Assembly: GCA_903928515.1 (NCBI GenBank)
Contig: CAIYRG010000367.1
Coordinates: 1 to 36,174 of the forward strand
Length of the DNA: 36,174 bases
Direction of reading: 5' to 3'
DNA from: an uncultured Alphaproteobacteria bacterium
GTDB lineage: Bacteria; Pseudomonadota; Alphaproteobacteria; Micropepsales; Micropepsaceae
Part shown: positions 1 through 6,190 of the stretch, piece by piece
Layout of the letters: each line of letters starts with the position of its first letter
Numbering within the stretch: position 1 is the first letter of the stretch
Notes under the pieces: model-generated
Database searches by the model: none
The model's input: the letters and a program-made list of their open reading frames with translations, nothing else
What the model was told of the DNA's origin: nothing
Made by a program: the position numbers and the translations under genes

Positions 1-152
1 CAGTCTTTTGCATCGTTAATGTCAGGGCCGATTACGCCGAGCGCGCAGGCAAGCTGGCGACCGTCGCGTTCGGTGTGGAATGCGCCCTGTGTCAGGGTGC
101 CGGTTTCAAACGCCTGCTTGTAGCGGGTTGCGTAGTCTTGGGCTGCGGTCAT
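1..152 (-). CDS. Hypothetical small phage protein, 3' end outside window
   Basis: An open frame on the minus strand starts at the ATG at 152-150 and runs off the left edge with no stop, so only about 50 N-terminal residues are visible (starts MTAAQDYATRYKQAFETG). The ATG overlaps the stop of the upstream gene in an ATGA junction, the coupling used along this whole operon, which is the main reason to accept it. No motif or family is recognised. It shows that the leftward operon continues beyond the window. Confidence 0.55.
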   Translation of the reverse strand, partial: MTAAQDYATRYKQAFETGTLTQGAFHTERDGRQLACALGVIGPDINDAKD

Positions 153-418
153 GATTGCTCCTGTTCCCATTCGTTATGCATGGCGATCATGGCCATCAGT
201 AGCGGGCGCATTCGCCAATTGACGTCGTTGCGGATCGTATTCACCAGCGACAATTCCCAAGACTTGCTGGCAAATGCGCGTTCTGACAGCATTGTTGGGT
301 ACATGGTTTTCAGGTGGTTCACGGCCTCGCGCCCGATGTTGCGCGCCATTTCATCGAACAAGCGCCGGGCTTTCTGCTCTTGGGTTTCGTGGCCCACTAT
401 GGCTACCGCTGTTGTCAT
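149..418 (-). CDS. Hypothetical protein, early leftward operon
   Basis: An 89-residue soluble protein with no recognised family. It starts at ATG 418-416 behind a GAGGAG ribosome binding site about 11 bases upstream. The composition is helical and charged (for example QEQKARRLFDEMARNIGREA), with a hydrophobic patch near the C-terminus (RPLLMAMIAMHNEW) that is too short and broken to call a membrane segment. Its stop overlaps the start of the next gene, so it is probably translated as part of the minus-strand polycistron. Function unknown. Confidence 0.6.
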   Translation of the reverse strand: MTTAVAIVGHETQEQKARRLFDEMARNIGREAVNHLKTMYPTMLSERAFASKSWELSLVNTIRNDVNWRMRPLLMAMIAMHNEWEQEQS

Positions 419-426
419 TTCTTGGG

Positions 427-618
427 TTACTCCTCAAACGGCAAATGCAGATGCGCGATGATCACGCGGCGAAGTTGGGCCAGCGCGGAACCCCATATCG
501 CCCGCGCGTGGTCAGGCTCACCGGTCTTGGCGAGCGTGACGGCTGTAACCACGGTGCTGGCCATGTCTTTCGCCCAGGCCTCTAGGTCGGCGCGGGTTTG
601 GAATTGTGGGTCGGTCAT
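427..618 (-). CDS. Hypothetical small helical protein
   Basis: A 63-residue protein (starts MTDPQFQTRADLEAWAKDM). Its ATG at 618-616 overlaps the stop of the upstream 139-residue gene (TGA at 617-615), a coupled arrangement typical of this operon. It looks like a single small alpha-helical domain; no motif or family is recognised. Confidence 0.6.
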   Translation of the reverse strand: MTDPQFQTRADLEAWAKDMASTVVTAVTLAKTGEPDHARAIWGSALAQLRRVIIAHLHLPFEE

Positions 619-1034
619 GATGACGCCGTAAATTCATCAAGATCGGCGTTGTCGAAATCGGCAATCGTGCCATCTGCGCCAATGGTCATGATGATGTAGT
701 CGCCATATCCATTTTCATTGGGCGACATGATGGACGGCACATATCCGTCTTTCACGCATACCTCTTTGCCATCAGCATCGGTCAGCGCATAACGGCCTTC
801 ATCGCAGACCTTGTAATGCACATCAGCAAGCGTGTTGGTGGGCCAATCGACAATCCGGCCTGTGTCCAGATCAATCGCCGGTTCCCAGCTTTCACCATTG
901 CGGCAGGGGATCATCGTGCCGTTCGTGTCTTCAATGCCGTTGACATTGGCGTCCTCCCAATATCGGACTTTAGCCGATACCTTGAGAAATTTGACTGTAA
1001 CCGTTTCGGTGTGCTGAATTTCAATCATTACCAT
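615..1034 (-). CDS. Hypothetical phage protein, start fixed by RBS
   Basis: A 139-residue acidic protein. Three in-frame ATGs lie at 1040, 1034 and 1028. The strong site AGAAGGAGG abuts the first with no spacing and lies 6 bases before the second, so 1034 is the likely start. The N-terminal half looks like beta strands (IEIQHTETVTVKFLKVSAKVRYW); the C-terminal half carries CDEGRYALTDADG and a GYGDYIIM segment that I associate with small uncharacterised phage proteins. No catalytic motif is seen. It overlaps the genes on both sides. Confidence 0.65.
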   Translation of the reverse strand: MVMIEIQHTETVTVKFLKVSAKVRYWEDANVNGIEDTNGTMIPCRNGESWEPAIDLDTGRIVDWPTNTLADVHYKVCDEGRYALTDADGKEVCVKDGYVPSIMSPNENGYGDYIIMTIGADGTIADFDNADLDEFTASS

Positions 1035-1188
1035 TGCCATCCTCCTTCTGTGGCACCGGCAGCGACACGCGCACGCCGTCCTTGTCGATCACAACCGCCG
1101 TGCTGACGGGGATGACTAGCGCGGCGAATATCGCCATCATTTGGGCGTGGGCGCGTAGGGCGTTCAGGCTGGGGGTGGGATCGGTCAC
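1021..1188 (-). CDS. Small protein with one hydrophobic segment
   Basis: A 55-residue frame begins at GTG 1188-1186, which overlaps the stop of the upstream gene (GTGA), and ends at TGA 1023-1021 inside the start of the next gene. Residues 17-33 (MMAIFAALVIPVSTAVV) form a hydrophobic stretch that could be one membrane segment, followed by a charged tail ending KEDGNGND. No family is recognised. The case for it is the coupled start, the GGGGAG ribosome binding site 8 bases upstream of the GTG, and the filling of a gap in an otherwise gapless operon. Confidence 0.5.
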   Translation of the reverse strand: MTDPTPSLNALRAHAQMMAIFAALVIPVSTAVVIDKDGVRVSLPVPQKEDGNGND

Positions 1189-1583
1189 CCCACGCACTCC
1201 CCACCTTGGGCGCGCTTCTTCCGGTCATGCGCTGCCCAAAATTCACGCATCCGCTGCTGTTCCGCCATGCGTTCATCATAGCGAGCAGTGGTAATGTTCA
1301 TGCGATTGGCAACGGTCGGATGCGCCTCAATCAGCCACGGCCAATCATCCCATTCCATATCGGTCAGGCTCATCCAATCTTCGCCATCGTAAACACCATG
1401 CAGCTTGTTCAGTTCGACCTCGGCATGGCGGCAATCGTGGTGCCAAGTACCTGACCAAAAATCGCCACCGACTACGCCAGCGATCACAAGTGCGGGCTTG
1501 CCAGCTTCTATCGTTTTGGCGCAGCTATCGCATGGCCGGGCTTTGCGGATGCTTTTGACTTCGCGCTCGCTATACATGCTCAC
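1185..1583 (-). CDS. Putative zinc-binding protein (CxxC...HHxC)
   Basis: A 132-residue protein if it starts at GTG 1583-1581, 130 if at ATG 1577. The GTG is preferred because it overlaps the upstream stop and sits 8 bases from a GGGGAG site, the same arrangement as at the next gene. The N-terminal part has a CDSC pair and a later HHDC, consistent with one zinc site in a PARP/LIM-like knuckle. The middle is rich in Trp and acidic residues (DMEWDDWPWL) and the C-terminus is basic. Binding partner unknown. The same frame stays open back to 1889, but the longer version would overlap the 66-residue gene and is less likely. Confidence 0.6.
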   Translation of the reverse strand: MSMYSEREVKSIRKARPCDSCAKTIEAGKPALVIAGVVGGDFWSGTWHHDCRHAEVELNKLHGVYDGEDWMSLTDMEWDDWPWLIEAHPTVANRMNITTARYDERMAEQQRMREFWAAHDRKKRAQGGECVG

Positions 1584-1780
1584 CCCACGCACTCCCCAAC
1601 CTGAGCGCGCCAGCCATTCGCGGCGGCGGTGGCTTCGATCTCCGCAAGCGTCATCACTGTCGCGCGGGTCATGCGCTTCCCGTAGGTGGTGATGATGTAA
1701 AATTGCGCGTGGAAGGTGTCGCCATTGATCGCAGGCGCGGGCGGGGTGTGGGCGGGGGCGGTTTGGTGTTCTTTGTTCAC
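1580..1780 (-). CDS. Hypothetical small protein
   Basis: A 66-residue protein starting at GTG 1780-1778 behind a weak AAAGG site. It has a Pro/Ala-rich start (TAPAHTPPAPAING) and then a compact alpha/beta-looking segment (FYIITTYGKRMTRATVMTLAEIEATAAANGW). Its last residues GECVG are identical to those of the downstream gene because both genes end in the same 18-base coupling sequence. No known family. The start is uncertain. Confidence 0.5.
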   Translation of the reverse strand: MNKEHQTAPAHTPPAPAINGDTFHAQFYIITTYGKRMTRATVMTLAEIEATAAANGWRAQVGECVG

Positions 1781-1917
1781 CCGTAAAAACCTTTACACAG
1801 GGCTCAATTGCGCGCGTCCCTGCGGTGTCCGGCGCGTCGGAAAACTGGTGCCCGGCATCTTTCACCCCGCCGGGCTGGGGCTTCCACATGACTGGTCCGT
1901 GTCCGGTATGAGCGATG
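1781..1917. other. Short gap in the early operon
   Basis: These 137 bases separate the SSB-tip protein gene from the next small gene. The frame of the 132-residue gene is open across it (from ATG 1889), but the translation is of low-complexity shadow character. I see no terminator hairpin and no convincing promoter. Confidence 0.35.
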
Positions 1918-2571
1918 TCAAAAAGGAATGTCGTCGTCTATGGCGGGCGGCTGCAATGCTTCACGGCGCAACCGCAGCGCGTCATCAATCGCCTGGTACA
2001 ATTCGGGATAAGCCGCTTGCAGTTCGGTGATCCTGGGCAACCGGCCCGCGATAAAGGCATCAAGTTTGGCAATGTCAGGTGCGCGCCCGATTGTCGCAAC
2101 GGTGTGCGCGGCGAATTTCTCGGCTTCGGCTTTTTGTGCGTCAGGGTCGGGCTGGGCAATCTGGCGCACTTCGGCATTGATCGTACCAACACGCATCAAC
2201 GCGCGCTTGCCCTTGGTCTGGCTGACTGCGATTTCAATCGGGTTGTCGATATGGCTGACGGCACGGATGCGAATGCCACCGACTTTTACGCCTCCCCATG
2301 TCACGTTGGGGTCAGTGTAGAGCGTCACAGAGCGCCCGATGAATTGCTGGCTGTCATTGATGCCCCAAAGCTGGGTAAGTGCCCGCGTCATCGTCTTGCA
2401 GGGCTTCCACGGTTTGTTGTCATCGCCATCGAAGAAGATCGCGACGGGCTGTTCTTTGGCCGACTGATTAACGTGGACATCGCGGATATGGATTGTGCGA
2501 TCGCCGCCCACGAGGTCGTCAGCATTTAGCTGGTCGGACTTCGGTTGGATCACTTTGGAAAGGTCGGCCAT
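1918..2571 (-). CDS. Phage ssDNA-binding-type protein with SSB C-terminal tip
   Basis: A 217-residue protein starting at ATG 2571-2569, with AGGAG 9 bases upstream; the ATG overlaps the stop of the exonuclease gene (TAATG). Residues about 15-125 are strand-rich (DRTIHIRDVHVN, QPVAIFFDG, RSVTLYTDPNVTWGGVKVGGIRI), which fits an OB-like or other beta fold. A helical, Ala-rich region follows. The protein ends in PPAIDDDIPF, matching the acidic tip with terminal Pro-Phe of bacterial SSB, through which SSB recruits repair and replication proteins. Directly next to a YqaJ exonuclease, in the place where a RecT/Erf annealing protein would be expected, it may act as the ssDNA-binding or annealing partner. 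The tip is seen; the role is inferred. Confidence 0.7.
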   Translation of the reverse strand: MADLSKVIQPKSDQLNADDLVGGDRTIHIRDVHVNQSAKEQPVAIFFDGDDNKPWKPCKTMTRALTQLWGINDSQQFIGRSVTLYTDPNVTWGGVKVGGIRIRAVSHIDNPIEIAVSQTKGKRALMRVGTINAEVRQIAQPDPDAQKAEAEKFAAHTVATIGRAPDIAKLDAFIAGRLPRITELQAAYPELYQAIDDALRLRREALQPPAIDDDIPF

Positions 2572-3263
2572 TATACAAGCTCCTGCACTTCCCGGCGCTC
2601 TGTCGGGATCAAATCGGGGTTGGTTTCCAGCGCTTCGAGATAAGCGCCGTGCAATTTCATCAAGCGCGCCTCTGCATCGCCGCACACTTCGATGATGGCG
2701 TTTTGGATCACATCGTCAGGCCAGACTTGCATCGGGATCATCGGCAACCCACCCGAGTAGCTAATCAAGTCAACGCGGGTTAGATTGGCAACCAGCATTC
2801 CGGTCTGGCACTGCAACAGAAAATCGGTCGGCGTGGTGCTGCCCATGTGCCATTCCACGATGGTCTGAATTTGGTATTTCTGCCGGCGCGATTTGGCTTC
2901 GATTGCTGCCGTGCGATCCTCGATCAAACCGTCTGGCGAATATCCGAGAGTAAAGCCCCATTCGTCATTGGTGATAAAGCCGATCTGCTCGACCTGGCTG
3001 AAATGCTTGGCGTAGAGGTTGCGCGCCTCGACTTCATCTTCGTGGCCGCGCAACATATCGTCACTGTAAAAATGCGGCTCGACATAGCATGTGACACGTT
3101 GGGCCAGCAATTCCCACAAGTGTTGCCGGGCCTTTTCATCAGCGGCGGCTTTGAGCGTTTTGGGTGTCATGATAAGGCGCATTTCTGACGCGGTAATCAG
3201 CCCAATGCGCAAGTCTGCCCACTCCTGCGAGCCTTGCAAAACATCGTGATACCGAACAGCCAT
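2571..3263 (-). CDS. YqaJ-family viral recombinase / lambda-type exonuclease
   Basis: A 230-residue protein. The N-terminus has the family hallmark QGSQEWADLRIGLITASE (residues about 9-27), followed by a region carrying HEDEVEARNLY. The PD-(D/E)XK core is visible as GYSPDGLIED, then AAIEAKSR, where D, E and K are the metal and catalytic residues. These enzymes degrade the 5' strand of double-stranded ends to give 3' single strands for annealing. Start taken at ATG 3263; a GTG lies one codon upstream. It overlaps the preceding 47-residue gene and the following SSB-tip gene, so exonuclease and ssDNA-binding partner are made together. Confidence 0.9.
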   Translation of the reverse strand: MAVRYHDVLQGSQEWADLRIGLITASEMRLIMTPKTLKAAADEKARQHLWELLAQRVTCYVEPHFYSDDMLRGHEDEVEARNLYAKHFSQVEQIGFITNDEWGFTLGYSPDGLIEDRTAAIEAKSRRQKYQIQTIVEWHMGSTTPTDFLLQCQTGMLVANLTRVDLISYSGGLPMIPMQVWPDDVIQNAIIEVCGDAEARLMKLHGAYLEALETNPDLIPTERREVQELV

Positions 3264-3406
3264 CACTTGCCCTCCCGCGCCAACCAGCGCCGATAAGCCT
3301 CAGGATTAACCCGGCTATGCGGAAAGCGCCGATCGTAACGCGCCATCGGTTGCAGCGGTGTCAGGTCGATTGTCGGGCGGGCGGTGCGGTGGAATGTGGG
3401 GGTCAT
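3263..3406 (-). CDS. Hypothetical basic microprotein
   Basis: A 47-residue basic protein starting at ATG 3406-3404, with AGGAG 10 bases upstream. The frame is open to 3475 but the ribosome binding site and the TGATG overlap with the preceding microprotein favour 3406. It is rich in Arg and Pro (ends NPEAYRRWLAREGK). No family recognised; it could be a small nucleic-acid-binding or partner protein. Confidence 0.5.
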   Translation of the reverse strand: MTPTFHRTARPTIDLTPLQPMARYDRRFPHSRVNPEAYRRWLAREGK

Positions 3407-3516
3407 CACGGCGTCACTCCTGCGATAAAATAAATGAGCCCGCACATCAGCGCGAACGCCAGACCGGTGGGCCATTCTTCGGTGATGGCGAGGCGGATCA
3501 GGTGGCGGCGGGTCAT
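3406..3516 (-). CDS. 36-residue putative membrane microprotein
   Basis: Starts at ATG 3516-3514, two bases after the stop of the upstream gene, and ends at TGA 3408-3406, overlapping the next ATG. The sequence begins with a basic stretch (MTRRHLIRLA) followed by a single hydrophobic helix (GLAFALMCGLIYFIAGV). The positive-inside rule would place the N-terminus in the cytoplasm. Function unknown. Its support is contextual: it fills a gap with coupled junctions on both sides. Confidence 0.5.
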   Translation of the reverse strand: MTRRHLIRLAITEEWPTGLAFALMCGLIYFIAGVTP

Positions 3517-3517
3517 G

Positions 3518-3841
3518 TCAGTTCGCCAGCGTCAAAACGGCAACATCAACCTCGGCATAGCATTCCGGCGCAGACGCAAACCGCTGGCCCGGTGCCGTGA
3601 TGTCTGCAACCAGGTGGCCGCTGATCTGCAAGTCATCGTTTTCGATGCGCTCGATCAGGGTTTCGGCATAAGTGTGCGAGCCGGGCCCATCGAAACGGAT
3701 AGTGAAATTGTGGCGCGCGCCTTTGAACGTCGCGCTTGCCCAGTCGGTTTCGCTGTGGCTGCAGATGCGACCGCGTGGGTAGCAGGCGTCGAACATGGCT
3801 TGTGCGATCTGGACGCCTGCGGGGATGGTTTGGGTGGTCAT
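3518..3841 (-). CDS. Hypothetical protein
   Basis: A 107-residue protein starting MTTQTIPAGVQIAQAMFDAC. It contains a strand-rich middle (ATFKGARHNFTIRFDGPGSHTYAETLIERIEN). The start ATG overlaps the stop of the 100-residue gene upstream (ATGA). No known family or motif. Part of the leftward operon between the divergent control region and the recombination genes. Confidence 0.65.
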   Translation of the reverse strand: MTTQTIPAGVQIAQAMFDACYPRGRICSHSETDWASATFKGARHNFTIRFDGPGSHTYAETLIERIENDDLQISGHLVADITAPGQRFASAPECYAEVDVAVLTLAN

Positions 3842-4140
3842 GCTGCAATCCTCAAGGCGGCATCATACCGAGCCTGCACCGCCATAAACGCGGGACGCCG
3901 GGTCAAGATGCTGATAATCTGAAACCGTTTGTCCCGGCGCCGCGTCGTAACCGACATGCGCGGGCCATCGTAGGTTGCGATCAAGCCATAGTGCGCGGCA
4001 TAGACCGGCGCGGGGCGGGTGTAATTGACCGGCAGACGAATGAGCCGGTGCGCGATCTTTTCGGCGCGCGCTTCGATCTGCGCATAGGCGGTGTGCCATG
4101 CGGTGATTGCGGCCAGAAGTTCGTTCGGGGTGGTGGTCAT
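3838..4140 (-). CDS. Hypothetical protein
   Basis: A 100-residue, basic, helical protein (starts MTTTPNELLAAITAWHTAY). Its ATG overlaps the stop of the 66-residue gene upstream. Nothing recognisable; the C-terminal half is rich in Arg and Ala (VTTRRRDKRFQIISILTRR). Expected to be co-expressed with its neighbours. Confidence 0.65.
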   Translation of the reverse strand: MTTTPNELLAAITAWHTAYAQIEARAEKIAHRLIRLPVNYTRPAPVYAAHYGLIATYDGPRMSVTTRRRDKRFQIISILTRRPAFMAVQARYDAALRIAA

Positions 4141-4337
4141 GCTGCCACCTGCTGGGTTTCGAGAATCACGAGGCGCGCGTTGATCGCGTCGGCCAACCGG
4201 CGAAGGGTGGCTTCATCCGCAAAGATCGTCAGGCCATCAATGTTGACCACGTTGGTGCCGCAATATGGCGTCCGAAGCGCCTTGCAGAATATTTTGGTGT
4301 CGGCATCGGTGTGGATGTTGCAGGTTATGGTGGTCAT
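4137..4337 (-). CDS. Hypothetical protein, first gene of leftward operon
   Basis: A 66-residue protein (MTTITCNIHTDADTKIFCKA...), the promoter-proximal gene of the minus-strand operon. The frame is open back to 4619, but upstream it would run through the divergent control region and the Cro-like gene, so ATG 4337-4335 is chosen. Two Cys lie in the first half, the C-terminal half is a likely amphipathic helix (ATLRRLADAINARLVILE). No known family. Confidence 0.6.
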   Translation of the reverse strand: MTTITCNIHTDADTKIFCKALRTPYCGTNVVNIDGLTIFADEATLRRLADAINARLVILETQQVAA

Positions 4338-4467
4338 CGTCTCGACTCCAAGGCTCGTTTGCCGTTGCACCCTGATTACGAAACCCGAAATAACTTTGCA
4401 AGCGGAAATTTCGGAAATTGAAATTTTCTGTTGCAATCGGCTTTCGGATAACGTAGCAAACTGAGCC
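4338..4467. promoter_or_regulatory. Divergent promoter/operator region
   Basis: The 130 bases between the leftward operon and the rightward Cro-like gene are AT-richer than their surroundings. The 10-mer TTGCAAGCGG/TTGCAATCGG occurs at 4396-4405 and 4431-4440. Between them lie GAAATTTC (palindromic) and GAAATTGAAATTTTC, a likely operator cluster for the Cro-like protein. A TTGCAA hexamer on the minus strand with a 17-base spacer to TAATCA is a weak promoter candidate for the leftward operon. No repressor gene lies between the divergent units. Confidence 0.5.
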
Positions 4468-4662
4468 ATGATGACACCAAGACAAATCATCGACGCGCTT
4501 GGGGGTACCGGCAAGGTAGCTGATGCGCTTGACCTCACACCATCGACCGTTTCGACGTGGAAAACTGCGGGGAATATTCCGAAATGGCGAATGGATGGAA
4601 TCCGCAAACTGGCCCGCAAGGCTGGCGTCGATGTTGATCACATTGAATCCGCACAACCATAG
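4468..4662 (+). CDS. Cro-like / carph-isopro-type helix-turn-helix regulator
   Basis: A 64-residue DNA-binding protein. It has the pattern IIDALGGTGKVADALDLTPS followed by TVSTWKTAGNIPKWR, seen in YdaS/Cro-like and carph-isopro proteins: helix, turn, recognition helix (about residues 27-36), then a short C-terminal helix. As the first rightward gene opposite the early operon it most likely acts as a Cro-type switch protein binding the intervening operators. ATG is present at both 4468 and 4471; no strong ribosome binding site separates them. Confidence 0.8.
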   Translation: MMTPRQIIDALGGTGKVADALDLTPSTVSTWKTAGNIPKWRMDGIRKLARKAGVDVDHIESAQP

Positions 4663-4672
4663 GGGGAAACCA

Positions 4673-4933
4673 ATGACGACACCGACCACTGGCCACAACA
4701 GCGGCGACGAATCCGACAGACTGCGCCTCCTGATCGAGCGTGTGGAAAGATTGGAAGAGGAAAAGAAGGGCATCGCCGACGATATCCGCGACACTTACGC
4801 CGAGGCCAAAGCAACAGGCTACGACGCAAAAATCATGCGCGTGATCGTCCGCCTGCGCAAAATGAAACCCGACGACCGGCGCGAGATGGACGCCATTCTC
4901 GAAACGTACAAATTCGCGCTGGATATGGATTGA
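4673..4933 (+). CDS. GapR-like DUF2312 nucleoid protein
   Basis: An 86-residue protein with the compact signature of the alphaproteobacterial GapR/DUF2312 family: LRLLIERVERLEEEKKGIADD followed by a YAEAKATGYDAKIMRVIVRLRKM segment and ILETYKFAL near the end. Host GapR binds overtwisted AT-rich DNA ahead of replication forks and RNA polymerase. The N-terminal extension (TTPTTGHNSGDESD) is typical. A phage copy next to the Cro-like gene and before the replication genes may assist phage replication or compete with host GapR; that part is inference. The start ATG follows AGGGGG with 7 bases between. Confidence 0.85.
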   Translation: MTTPTTGHNSGDESDRLRLLIERVERLEEEKKGIADDIRDTYAEAKATGYDAKIMRVIVRLRKMKPDDRREMDAILETYKFALDMD

Positions 4934-4956
4934 CCGGCGCCAGGGGAGGAAAACCA

Positions 4957-5304
4957 ATGACACCTGAATTTGTAATCGCCGTTGAATCGGTCGCGCTCGT
5001 TGCTGCTGGTGGGTTCGTCGGCTGGGTCATGCGAAAGGCGGAAAACACCGAAGCCTTTCGCGACGATTTCGCCAAGCTGGAAAAGCTGGCCGACAATCGC
5101 CTGACCGAGCTCAATGTCGCGATCGAAGCCAATGCCGCCAAGGATGAGCAGATCACAAGCCTGATCACACAACGCAACGGCTATTACACGCGCGTCAAGG
5201 CGATGCGGACCGCGCTGGATAAGCACGAGGCAGCCGAACGCAAACGCCAGGCGCAACGTGTCGCGGCGTCGGCTGCGGCTGCGGCAAAGCGTCGGGCGAA
5301 GTGA
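4957..5304 (+). CDS. Membrane-anchored coiled-coil protein
   Basis: A 115-residue protein, start ATG 4957 chosen because GGGGAGGA lies 6 bases upstream (a TTG at 4930 opens the same frame). Residues about 5-26 form one hydrophobic N-terminal helix (FVIAVESVALVAAGGFVGWVM). The rest is a long charged helical region, likely a coiled coil, ending in a basic Ala/Lys/Arg tail. The function is unknown. It overlaps the next small gene in a GTGA junction. Confidence 0.6.
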   Translation: MTPEFVIAVESVALVAAGGFVGWVMRKAENTEAFRDDFAKLEKLADNRLTELNVAIEANAAKDEQITSLITQRNGYYTRVKAMRTALDKHEAAERKRQAQRVAASAAAAAKRRAK

Positions 5305-5399
5305 CCACCATCCTAATCGGCGCAGTCTCAGGCATCATCGGTCTGTGCGTGTTCGGCCCGGCGATTCGGGCGATGATTGAGTTTAGGGGGCGGCTGTGA
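5301..5399 (+). CDS. 32-residue putative membrane microprotein
   Basis: GTG 5301 overlaps the upstream stop, and the TGA at 5397-5399 overlaps the GTG of the methyltransferase. The product is a single hydrophobic helix (ILIGAVSGIIGLCVFGPAI) with a short basic end (FRGRL). It may be a real coupled microprotein or a translational bridge between its neighbours. No family known. Confidence 0.45.
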   Translation: MTTILIGAVSGIIGLCVFGPAIRAMIEFRGRL

Positions 5400-6086
5400 G
5401 GGTTGAAACGATTGGCCGCGCAACGCTTTATCTGGGGGATTGCAGGGACGTGCTGCCGATGCTGGGGGGGGGTGGACGCTGTGGTTACTGATCCGCCGTA
5501 TGGGATTGGTGAAAGCGCTGGCAAAGCTAAGACGCGCACCAGTGGCCTGACCAGCAAGGTGCGCAATGCCCAAATCTATCGGCAGAACTATGGCGACGAT
5601 AGCTGGGACGATAAGCCGATTGATGATGACCTGATTGCCGCCGTCCGCGCTGCAGGCAAATGGCAAATCATCTTTGGCGGCAACTACTATACGCTACCGC
5701 CGACCAAGTGCTGGCTCGTTTGGGACAAGCTGAACGGAGAAACAGATTTTGCCGATTGCGAACTGGCATGGACCAATCTGCAGAAGGCTGTTCGCCGCAT
5801 CACATACCTGTGGAATGGCTGTATGAGGGCAAACGGTGAAACCAGAGACGGCCACCCGACGCAGAAGCCTATTGGCGTCATGAAGTGGTGCATCGGCCAT
5901 TTGCCAGATACTGCGGCAACCATCCTCGACCCCTTCATGGGCAGTGGCACCACTGGCGTTGCAGCCGTGCAAATGGGGCGAAACTTCATCGGCGTGGAAA
6001 GGGAAGAGCGTTATTTTGACATCGCCTGCCGCCGCATCGAACAAGCTCAGCGACAAGGCGACTTGTTCATCGCAGCCACAGCCTAA
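5396..6086 (+). pseudogene. DNA N6/N4-methyltransferase, frameshifted at a G9 run
   Basis: A site-specific DNA methyltransferase of the N6_N4_Mtase family. The amino terminus (MRVETIGRATLYLGDCRDVL) reads from GTG 5396, but the frame breaks at a run of nine G (5464-5472); the rest, with the catalytic TDPPYG motif and the AdoMet-binding DPFMGSGTTGVAA, is in the frame one base later. With eight G the two parts would join as LGGVD and give about 229 residues. The DPPY before FMGSGT order is that of the beta class, and DPPY suggests adenine methylation. No cognate nuclease is nearby, so it is probably a solitary phage methylase protecting DNA or changing regulation. The break may be a sequencing error, phase variation or real inactivation. 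Confidence 0.8.
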
Positions 6087-6100
6087 CACCTAACCAAATC

Positions 6101-6163
6101 CACCCGCGCTTTTGCCCCCGGCGCGGGTGTCAGGGGCGCCGATCTGGCCAAGGTTGGCGCCCC
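6101..6163 (+). terminator. Two consecutive GC-rich hairpins
   Basis: Stem one pairs CACCCGCGC (6101-6109) with GCGCGGGTG (6121-6129) around an 11-base loop. Stem two pairs GGGGCGCC (6133-6140) with GGCGCCCC (6156-6163) around 15 bases. Neither is followed by a U run, so they could be weak or factor-dependent terminators, an attenuator, or an mRNA processing or stability element between the methyltransferase and DnaA-domain genes. Confidence 0.45.
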
Positions 6164-6190
6164 GCATTGGGGGATATACGGGGAACGAAA

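Noticed and set aside
1185-1889. Single 234-codon version of the zinc-binding gene
   Set aside because: The first 100 residues read like a shadow of the 66-residue gene and lack a ribosome binding site; the shorter coupled start explains the region better.
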